This document shows positions 57,484 to 64,000 of a stretch of DNA of 64,000 nt, one piece after another (within the stretch, counting starts at the first letter, position 1; every line of letters starts with the position of its first letter). The position numbers and the translations under genes are program-made. Below the pieces are notes generated by a model. The model did no database searches and had not been told where the DNA came from. It saw only the letters and a list, made by a program, of their open reading frames with translations. This stretch comes from Indolivaga capnocytophagoides DSM 22835 (GTDB lineage: Bacteria; Bacteroidota; Bacteroidia; Bacteroidales; Dysgonomonadaceae). Location: the NCBI RefSeq assembly GCF_000426485.1, contig NZ_KE384529.1:310001-374000 (forward strand), written 5' to 3'.

Positions 57484-58083
57484 ATGGAGAATAAAGATAT
57501 CCTGATAAAAACACAGGAATATATAAAAGAAACTTTTCTCAGAGAAGGAACAGGACACGACTACTACCATATAGAACGAGTAGTTATTAATTCCCGAAAG
57601 ATTTTGCAAACAGAAAAGGCTGATGGCTTTTTGGTTGAATTAGCTGCTTGGCTGCATGATCTTGGCGATCATAAACTCCATAACGGAGTGGATAAGTCAG
57701 AAGAATTAATCAACGCATTTCTAAACTCGTTAGTTGTCGAACAGCGTATTATTGACAGAGTCATAGAAATAGTATCTCAGGTTTCTTTCAGTAAAGGGAA
57801 TAGACCGTCCTCAATCGAAGCCGAAATTGTACAGGACGCCGACAGATTGGATGCAATCGGAGCAATCGGTATTGCTCGGTGTTTTGCGTATGGTGGCAGT
57901 AAGCACCGTATTTTATATAGCCCCGATGAAAAGGAAAAAGAAAGTTCAAGCATACAACACTTTTACGATAAACTACTTAAAATAAAAGGCTTGATAAATA
58001 CAGAATCGGCTAAATTGATAGCTGCAAGACGTCATTCATTTATGGAAGAATATCTCGCTGAGTTTTACAGGGAAGTTCAGTAA
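57484..58083 (+). CDS. HD-domain phosphohydrolase
   Basis: This 199-residue cytosolic protein is of the YedJ/YpgQ type. The metal-binding H...HD...D residues appear in GHDYYHIERV (His), AAWLHDLGDHK (HD) and VQDADRLDAIG (Asp). Family members hydrolyse nucleotides or other phosphate esters. It is paired with the ABM gene and convergent with the methyltransferase gene, with only 22 bp between the two stop codons. Confidence 0.9.
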   Translation: MENKDILIKTQEYIKETFLREGTGHDYYHIERVVINSRKILQTEKADGFLVELAAWLHDLGDHKLHNGVDKSEELINAFLNSLVVEQRIIDRVIEIVSQVSFSKGNRPSSIEAEIVQDADRLDAIGAIGIARCFAYGGSKHRILYSPDEKEKESSSIQHFYDKLLKIKGLINTESAKLIAARRHSFMEEYLAEFYREVQ

Positions 58084-58105
58084 AATAGAACAGTATTCTA
58101 ATACA

Positions 58106-58768
58106 TCAATCTTTGTTTGCTGAAAGAATAACAAAAGAACGCTCTACTTTCTGACCGTTTTTGCTAATCGCATCTTCGGTTAACATTACCGACCGCACAT
58201 TAATAAATCCCGAGCAGAAAAGGAATCCCTCGATATCTTCTGTTTCATAAAAAGTAAAACCTACTTGAGTAAAAGGCAATCCTTCCCCAAAAGATTTACT
58301 CATAAAGCTGATAGCAATAGTGCCATTCCTATCCAAAATGCGGTATATCTCATCAAAGTATTTCTGAGGGTTATTCCAGAAATAAAGAGTGTTAACCGAA
58401 AAACAATAATTGAAAGAGGAAGACGGAATAAACGAAAAATCAGATTCGGAAGTATTGATAAATGCAGCGCGGCCAGACTTCACCAATTCCTTATTATTTA
58501 AATTTGACTCTTCTACCATCGCCTGTGAAATCTCCACACCTTGATACTTTAAAGTTGTTTCTCTTTCGAACAGATAAGATAAATGCATTCCGTTTCCAAA
58601 TCCTATTTCAAATACTTTCGAGTTCGGGCGGATATCAAGAGTGTTTATGGTTTCAAATATCATATTGCAATTCGATTGAAACATATTCTCTCCTATTTGA
58701 CGAGCCTCAGCACCTTCAGGACACCGCAATTGTTTAGATAACTCTTCATTACTGTATTTCATTTCCAA
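58106..58768 (-). CDS. Class I SAM-dependent methyltransferase
   Basis: This 220-residue protein has the SAM-binding motif I in VFEIGFGNGMHLSYLF (about 52-67), an acidic residue at the end of the second strand (YQGVEIS), and a Methyltransf_11-type core. The substrate cannot be predicted. It is a monocistronic minus-strand gene between the HD hydrolase and the second riboswitch. Its frame runs to within 26 bp of the HD gene's end. Confidence 0.87.
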   Translation of the reverse strand: MEMKYSNEELSKQLRCPEGAEARQIGENMFQSNCNMIFETINTLDIRPNSKVFEIGFGNGMHLSYLFERETTLKYQGVEISQAMVEESNLNNKELVKSGRAAFINTSESDFSFIPSSSFNYCFSVNTLYFWNNPQKYFDEIYRILDRNGTIAISFMSKSFGEGLPFTQVGFTFYETEDIEGFLFCSGFINVRSVMLTEDAISKNGQKVERSFVILSANKD

Positions 58769-59043
58769 TCTTTTCTTTTTAGAATATCAAAAGTACTAAA
58801 CTATCAGGAGAGTCAGAATCGCATTACGTAATGATTTGAAATGTACTCTATACCTATAAGTAGGTATAAATTTAGCGAATGAGCATAAAGCGCAGACTTA
58901 GTTGATATCAACTCTTTGCAAGACATCATAGAATACAATAGTAAGATTGATACACAACAAAAAAATGTGAGCTTCTCTTAGTCTGTATTTGAAAAGAAAT
59001 CCAGATAAAAGCTTTTTTAATGAAAGATCTAAAAAATGTTATT
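58769..59043. other. Gene-free upstream region of the second B12 operon
   Basis: No supported gene is present. Short inverted strings such as TACCTATAAGTAGGTA (58849-58864) and GCATTACGTAATG (58822-58834) may be operators, but they occur once only. An AT-rich tract precedes the promoter at 59044. Confidence 0.4.
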
Positions 59044-59051
59044 TACCTTTG
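59044..59051 (+). promoter_or_regulatory. Probable -7 element of the second B12 operon
   Basis: TACCTTTG fits the TAnnTTTG consensus and lies immediately before the riboswitch, as in the first B12 operon. A T-rich stretch near 59013-59018 may serve as the upstream element. Confidence 0.55.
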
Positions 59052-59052
59052 T

Positions 59053-59235
59053 GTTTGATTTGGTGATACAATTAATATCCATTGATTGTGTGAAAAGGGA
59101 ATCCGGTGAAAATCCGGAGCAGTGCCCGCTACTGTAAGTTTCATTGATAGCCTCAAAACCAATCTTCAAGCCACTGTTAATTAAAACGGGAAGGCATTTG
59201 AGGTGAAACAAGTCAGGAAACCTGCCAGATTATTG
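59053..59235 (+). ncRNA. Cobalamin riboswitch of the siderophore-type receptor operon
   Basis: The conserved blocks appear in order: GGTGAAAATCC, CCCGCTACTGTAAG, GCCACTG, GGGAAGG and AGTCAGGAAACCTGCC. It lies 64 bp upstream of the TonB-dependent receptor. Between it and the start codon, TATTCC and GGAATA can pair around CGGGGTCA, a possible expression platform. The downstream genes should be repressed when cobalamin is plentiful. Confidence 0.93.
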
Positions 59236-59299
59236 TAAATAAACATATTCCCGGGGTCAGGAATAAATTGTCTCATTATTTTAAGTACACTTTCTCTGA

Positions 59300-61690
59300 A
59301 TGAAAAAAAGAAGTTACGGACACCTCCATGTCCTAATGAGTGGGTTGCTATGCCTGCCTATGTTCTATGCGTCTACAATTCATGCACAAACAAGCAGTAT
59401 CACCGATACTGTACACTCCATCAAAGAAGTAACAGTATTAAGTAACAAAAAACAGGACATTAAAGTAACCCGTTTAAATGTACCTCTTACTTATTTACCG
59501 GTTTCTGTCTCTACAGTTTCTAATACAGTATGGGATGTAAGAGGAATAACCCATATTCAGGATGCCATAAAATTCTTACCGGGAGCGCATATGCGTACAG
59601 TCTATGGAGCCTACCAAAGACTAGAGGTCAGAGGTTTTGATGTTACCCCGATTATGATAGATGGAGTAAAGGATGAAAGATTTGTTCCACCCGGAAACTC
59701 TGCGCCTTTTCCGGATTTTGCATCTGTTGAATCCATGGAGTTGTTAAAGGGACCGGCATCGGTTTTACACGGACAATTTGCTGCAGGAGGAATACTTAAT
59801 GTCGTACGTAAAGCTCCTTCGGTCGAAAATATTCTTAATACACGGTTGACATATGGATCGTATGACAACAAACAAGCGATGATCGATTTCGGTGGTTCAA
59901 TATACAAATCACTGAGATACCGAACTGTATTTAATTTTTCTGACAACGAAGGATACAGACATACAAATGACAAAAGACTATCCGGTTATATGGCTTTAGC
60001 TTATGACATCGACAGTAAGCAGTCATTAGAACTGCGGGGAGGGTTCAACAGGGATAAATATGGCACAGATGTAGGCTTGCCTCCAACAATGTCGAATGAC
60101 ATTTACAATACTGATGGAAATTTATATCTCTCAAAAGGAAGCTCATTAGCCGGATTAAACAGAAGAGCCAGATATAATAATGAATCCGATCTGTTCATTA
60201 ATAATGGAGTAAACATATCGGCCAGATATACCAACCAGATTTCACAGGCCTTCAACATCAATGAATATCTTACCTATACTTACGATATCTTAGACTATTT
60301 CAGTACAGAACCTCTTAGTTATCTTACAAGCAACAATCCTATTTACAACCATTATTACAATGTGTCTCAAGCGGATGGAAGTATCACAAAGAAATACATC
60401 AGTCTGGATACCGTACAATTAACTAATCCTTTAAAATTCGCCCACAAGTCTTATATGATAAACAATCATCTGGAGATTTCCGGTAAACTGAATTTAGGAA
60501 GTATAAAGTACGAATATCTGGGCGGATATGCTTTTGTCGGATATTTCAGGCACTCGTATAAAGGCTATAACAAAGCTCCGGCAACAGATCCCTTAAATAG
60601 CAGCGGAGATGTATATGGTCCCGGACTTTATTCGAAGGTATCTGTTTATGATCCGCAAAGTATGGGTTATATGAAAACTAAGTTCAGCAAGGCTTACCCC
60701 TCGGAAATGTATTTGCATGGAATTTATCTCCAGAATATATTCGAACTAAGCAAACAACTTAAATTGATGTTAGCGGGGCGTTACGATTATGTAGACTATA
60801 AAAAGACTATAAAAGATGACGACGTCACTGATGGCAAATGGAAATACGACAGAACACAACCTTATGTGTCAACCCAGAACTCGGCGTTTACATACCGTGC
60901 AGGACTAGTTTATCTGCCTATTGAATCTCTGTCTGTATATGGATCTTTCTCGAATTTCTTCCAGCCATACAGGGATTTTTACAGCGAAAACACAGTTTAT
61001 ATCGACTCCGATGGTAATCGTTATGATCCGCAGAACAGCAAGGAAACATTTAAGCCCCAACGAGGATATCAAGGTGAAATCGGAGCCAGATATTCATTCA
61101 AGAATATCTTTTATGCTTCAGCAAGTGCTTATTATATAAAAAGAACCAATGAGAAAAAAAACCTGACAACTATTACTGAAGAAGGGGAAGACAAAGGCAA
61201 GTCTGTTGTCGGGCAGGTTGGAACAACCACATCGAAAGGTTTTGAACTGGAAGCAGGACTAAAGCCTGTAAAAAACCTTTCTCTCGCATTTGGATACACA
61301 TATACCCACGCAGTGGTAGGAGATATAAAAAAGACTATTTATCTGGATGTTGAAAACGACAAAGATGTACAACTTGCTTATGTTCCGCGTAATATGTTTT
61401 ATACAACTGGTGATTATTTATTCTCATCGAATTTGTTAAAAGAGCTACAATTGAATTATACAGTTTCGTATACAGACAAAATGTATAGCAATCTCACTAA
61501 AGACGTTACTCTTGCATCTCATGTAATCACAGATTTAGGAGCATCCTACAAGCTAAACAACGGAGTGACAATCTCGGTGAATTTGAATAATGTCTTTGAC
61601 AAAGAGTATGCTACAAATACATACGGACGACAAATAATTCCGTCTATAGGACGAAATTACATGATATCACTGTCATATAGCTTAAAGTAA
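59300..61690 (+). CDS. TonB-dependent receptor of the siderophore type under B12 control
   Basis: This 796-residue outer-membrane receptor has a signal peptide (cleavage near TIHAQ), a TonB-box-like SIKEVTVLSNKK, a plug (about 60-170, DAIKFLPGAHMRTVYG, VRGFDVTPIMIDGVKD and KGPASVLHGQFAAGG) and a barrel ending NYMISLSYSLK. The plug and barrel resemble FhuA/FpvA-type siderophore receptors rather than BtuB. Its control by a cobalamin riboswitch argues for a corrinoid, cobalt or cobalt-complex ligand. The adjacent PepSY membrane protein, directly coupled at the stop codon, is a common partner of siderophore-type receptors. Confidence 0.9.
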   Translation: MKKRSYGHLHVLMSGLLCLPMFYASTIHAQTSSITDTVHSIKEVTVLSNKKQDIKVTRLNVPLTYLPVSVSTVSNTVWDVRGITHIQDAIKFLPGAHMRTVYGAYQRLEVRGFDVTPIMIDGVKDERFVPPGNSAPFPDFASVESMELLKGPASVLHGQFAAGGILNVVRKAPSVENILNTRLTYGSYDNKQAMIDFGGSIYKSLRYRTVFNFSDNEGYRHTNDKRLSGYMALAYDIDSKQSLELRGGFNRDKYGTDVGLPPTMSNDIYNTDGNLYLSKGSSLAGLNRRARYNNESDLFINNGVNISARYTNQISQAFNINEYLTYTYDILDYFSTEPLSYLTSNNPIYNHYYNVSQADGSITKKYISLDTVQLTNPLKFAHKSYMINNHLEISGKLNLGSIKYEYLGGYAFVGYFRHSYKGYNKAPATDPLNSSGDVYGPGLYSKVSVYDPQSMGYMKTKFSKAYPSEMYLHGIYLQNIFELSKQLKLMLAGRYDYVDYKKTIKDDDVTDGKWKYDRTQPYVSTQNSAFTYRAGLVYLPIESLSVYGSFSNFFQPYRDFYSENTVYIDSDGNRYDPQNSKETFKPQRGYQGEIGARYSFKNIFYASASAYYIKRTNEKKNLTTITEEGEDKGKSVVGQVGTTTSKGFELEAGLKPVKNLSLAFGYTYTHAVVGDIKKTIYLDVENDKDVQLAYVPRNMFYTTGDYLFSSNLLKELQLNYTVSYTDKMYSNLTKDVTLASHVITDLGASYKLNNGVTISVNLNNVFDKEYATNTYGRQIIPSIGRNYMISLSYSLK

Positions 61691-63148
61691 ATGATAAAGA
61701 AGCTATTATATAAGTTTCACAGAATACTGGGTACACTACTCAGTATTCTGTTTGTATTATGGTTCCTTTCGGGATTTGTAATGATATATCATAACTTCCC
61801 CAAGATCAGCAATTCTGAGAAATATAAAGGATTAGTTGCTATTGATATACATACGTTACACCATTGCGACAGTATTTTATCTGCACTGAATTCCAATAGC
61901 AATACCGAATATTGCATATTAAAAGCTAAATCGGATGGTAATTTTCTGATTGAAACAAAAGACAAAGACAATACGTATCTGACTGATCAGAACGGAACTT
62001 TCGGCGAGAGATATACTTATTCAGAAATATACAACTATGCATCAAACCTGAATACCTCTACGATAAGCAGGATAGACACAATCCATAGTTTGGATCGATG
62101 GCTCCCGTACGATAAGTACATCGTCGATTTTCCCGCATATAAATTTCACTATAAAGATTCTTTACAATCCGAACTTTATGTATCCTCTTTAAGCGGAGAA
62201 GGTATACAATATACCAATTCCGACAACCGCTTCTGGGCATGGATAGGAGCTATTCCCCACTGGCTTTATATTGCAAATCTCAGACATAATACCGACCTAT
62301 GGAAAGGTATTGTAATCTGGCTTTCAGGTATAGGTTCTTTGCTATGTATAACAGGACTGATAATCGGATTCAGATCATTTTACAAACGATACAAACAGAA
62401 AAAAGAGATAAGCAGCCCCTATAAAAGATTTGCATACAAATGGCATCATATTCTGGGATTTATCTTTGGTATATTCGTTTTCACATTTGCATTCAGCGGA
62501 ATGATGTCTTTACAAAAAGTCCCACAATGGATAATAAAGACATACAACACTGATTTTCAAACAACTGCGACACTCAATCCGTTAAAAAAACATCCGCTTG
62601 AGTATGCACTCAACTACAAGACTGTATTGCACCAATATGCAGGAAGTATCAAAAAACTGGAATGGGCATCTTTCGGCGATTTAGACTATTATAAAGCTGT
62701 TATCGGCGATAGTATGTATTACATCGATGCCACCTCTGATCGTGTAAAACCTCTGTGTTTATCACAGCATGACATCAAAAAACGATTACAAGCCATTCAC
62801 CCCGAACCGATAACTATCGAAGAACTTCACGATTATGATAATTACTACATACATAAAAGGAATAAACTCCCGTTACCGGTATATAAAGTATCAGTAGCCG
62901 ATAGAGATAAAAGCCTTTATTATATCAATCCTTATACCGCCGATATAAGTTATTTCAATACAAATACCAAAGCCCGCAAATGGACATATCAGGCATTACA
63001 CAGCTTTAGTATAAAATGGTTACTGGATAGGCCTGTTCTTTGGAACATTCTGATGTGGACCATTATGATAGCAGGAACATTTATCTCTTTAACAGGATTA
63101 TACCTAAGCTATAAGGCAATCAGACGTAAACTGAGAAAAAAGGAATAG
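61691..63148 (+). CDS. PepSY-associated transmembrane protein
   Basis: This 485-residue inner-membrane protein has four predicted helices (about 10-33, 215-240, 255-277 and 450-472) and a large extracytoplasmic PepSY-type region, a layout shared with putative iron-regulated membrane reductases. Paired histidines near the helices (WHHILGF) could bind heme. The ATG follows the receptor's stop codon with no gap, so expression is coupled and under the same riboswitch. It may reduce or release the metal ligand after import. This role is inferred from family context. Confidence 0.88.
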   Translation: MIKKLLYKFHRILGTLLSILFVLWFLSGFVMIYHNFPKISNSEKYKGLVAIDIHTLHHCDSILSALNSNSNTEYCILKAKSDGNFLIETKDKDNTYLTDQNGTFGERYTYSEIYNYASNLNTSTISRIDTIHSLDRWLPYDKYIVDFPAYKFHYKDSLQSELYVSSLSGEGIQYTNSDNRFWAWIGAIPHWLYIANLRHNTDLWKGIVIWLSGIGSLLCITGLIIGFRSFYKRYKQKKEISSPYKRFAYKWHHILGFIFGIFVFTFAFSGMMSLQKVPQWIIKTYNTDFQTTATLNPLKKHPLEYALNYKTVLHQYAGSIKKLEWASFGDLDYYKAVIGDSMYYIDATSDRVKPLCLSQHDIKKRLQAIHPEPITIEELHDYDNYYIHKRNKLPLPVYKVSVADRDKSLYYINPYTADISYFNTNTKARKWTYQALHSFSIKWLLDRPVLWNILMWTIMIAGTFISLTGLYLSYKAIRRKLRKKE

Positions 63149-63168
63149 CATTTAAATGAATAATAAGC

Positions 63169-63375
63169 CTATTTCTGATCCAAACCCAATGTATAGAAAC
63201 TAGCTTTCAGCTCTTTCAAACACTGCAGGCATAAATATCCGGATACAACTTATATGCCAGAGCATCTGCATCTAAATATATCTATAGATAAAATATCATT
63301 ATGCCTGCATTCAAACTCCTTTCTGCAACAAGGGCACCGCTTTTTCTTAAACAGGTATGACTTCTACAATAACAT
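63169..63375 (-). pseudogene. Decayed CWC-family cysteine-rich protein gene
   Basis: An ATG two bases after the CobN stop opens a frame interrupted by TAG at codon 4. Beyond it the frame reads KRCPCCRKEFECRHNDIL, then a neighbouring frame gives IYLDADALAYKLYP, then the first frame resumes with YLCLQCLKELKASFYTLGLD and ends at a TAG. These blocks, in this order, match the short cysteine-rich CWC protein family, except that the middle Cys-x-Cys segment is disturbed. A nonsense codon plus two frame changes mean the gene is probably dead, unless the sequence has errors here. Confidence 0.7.
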
Positions 63376-63377
63376 TA

Positions 63378-64000
63378 TCACTTTCCCATCTTTTTATTCA
63401 GATCTTTGAAAGTCGATTTTATAGAAATATTAAGATCGCTTTCAGATTTACCTTTATCAATATCATTCCCGCCTTTACTTGAAGATTTTAACTTCTGAAG
63501 AGCCGATTTATATCTCGATTTTTCTTCTGCTGACATTGACGGCATATCGTTTATCTTACCCGAAATATAGTCGATAAGTTTTTCATTATTACAAACATTC
63601 AGATTACAGGCCAGTCCTACATCCTTAATTGTTTCATTAAACTGGGTCAGCATCTTATTTATAGTTTGCTCATCGGCTTGCCAATAACCTTTTCTTACAG
63701 TTTCTATCATTCGGGAGAGCATCGATTGGTAAGCATACAAGTTACCACTGTCTTTGAATCGCTGCTTGATATTCAGCTTGTACTTATCTTCGATATAGGT
63801 TTCATAGATCTGATTCCAATCATTATCACTCACCGATTCGGGCATAGTAGCCTCCCACCCCCAGAGATTAAATACCATCTTATTAATAAAGCGGGCTCCG
63901 GCATATCCTTCGTTCACCATTTCATCAACCCACTTCGGATTCAGATAACGGGTTTTAAGCTCACGCCCAAGAAACTTTTCAAGAGTCTCCTGATTCGGAG
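63378..64000 (-). CDS. cobN: CobN-type cobaltochelatase large subunit, C-terminal part
   Basis: Only the last 207 codons are inside the window; the frame is open through position 64000. The segment LNPKWVDEMVNEGYAGARF followed by FNLWGWEATMPE is typical of the C-terminus of CobN/BchH-type chelatase large subunits, which insert cobalt (or another divalent metal) into a tetrapyrrole ring using ATP. A Ser/Lys/Asp-rich tail (about the last 50 residues) extends past the conserved core. It faces the riboswitch-controlled receptor-PepSY operon and fits a corrinoid or cobalt region. Its own regulation lies outside the window. Confidence 0.88.
   Translation of the reverse strand, partial: PNQETLEKFLGRELKTRYLNPKWVDEMVNEGYAGARFINKMVFNLWGWEATMPESVSDNDWNQIYETYIEDKYKLNIKQRFKDSGNLYAYQSMLSRMIETVRKGYWQADEQTINKMLTQFNETIKDVGLACNLNVCNNEKLIDYISGKINDMPSMSAEEKSRYKSALQKLKSSSKGGNDIDKGKSESDLNISIKSTFKDLNKKMGK

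Overview
The window reads as a chromosomal segment of a Bacteroidales bacterium, and a Dysgonomonas-like genome is my best guess. Supporting signs are the AT-rich base composition, SusC/SusD pairs, hybrid two-component regulators, surface lipoproteins with acidic residues after the lipobox, and the Bacteroidetes -7 promoter element TAnnTTTG. There is no species-level marker, so the genus is inference. I saw no rRNA, tRNA, CRISPR or complete insertion sequence.

Positions 1-7467 hold a vitamin B12 uptake operon on the minus strand: a cobalamin riboswitch, a BtuB-type TonB-dependent receptor, a BtuG-like beta-propeller lipoprotein, and three tandem paralogous surface lipoproteins with PKD-like domains. 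A GNAT acetyltransferase (7747-8226, plus) separates it from the next region.

Positions 8401-50843 form a large polysaccharide utilization locus that I assign to complex (arabino)xylan. A long minus-strand operon carries SusC-SusD-SusC-SusD, a DUF1735-type glycan-binding lipoprotein, a GH10 xylanase with two inserted CBMs, a truncated GH43 and two GH43-CBM6 enzymes. Next come a hybrid two-component regulator, a divergent SusC-SusD pair, a convergent minus operon (GH95, GH43, GH97, CE1 esterase), a second hybrid regulator, and a plus operon with a GH43 beta-xylosidase and a GH8 reducing-end exo-xylanase. Together these bind, cut, import and debranch xylan down to monomers. No alpha-glucuronidase, sugar permease or xylose isomerase is present here.

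The main discovery is a shared promoter architecture. Five promoters of this locus carry three TGTWACA-like sites spaced 20-21 bp apart, phased at about 37, 58 and 79 bp upstream of a TAnnTTTG -7 element. Three promoters (two SusC genes and the first hybrid regulator) have exactly this geometry. Two more (GH95 and GH43) have it shifted upstream by one site. This is most simply read as the operator of a hybrid two-component regulator. Separately, a repeated intercistronic module ends in a 5-bp stem, 3-nt loop box (AGGTC-NNN-GACCT) just before many start codons here and in the B12 operon. An 85-bp inverted duplication has truncated one GH43 gene.

Positions 50856-64000 are accessory and housekeeping genes: a phage-like small protein, an AraC regulator divergent from a redox operon (alcohol dehydrogenase, flavodoxin lipoprotein, carboxymuconolactone decarboxylase, cupin, aldo/keto reductase) whose products mostly carry export signals, an ABM monooxygenase with an HD hydrolase, and a methyltransferase. 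A second cobalamin riboswitch controls a siderophore-type TonB receptor and a PepSY membrane protein. Facing them are the C-terminal part of a CobN chelatase and a decayed CWC-family cysteine-rich gene.
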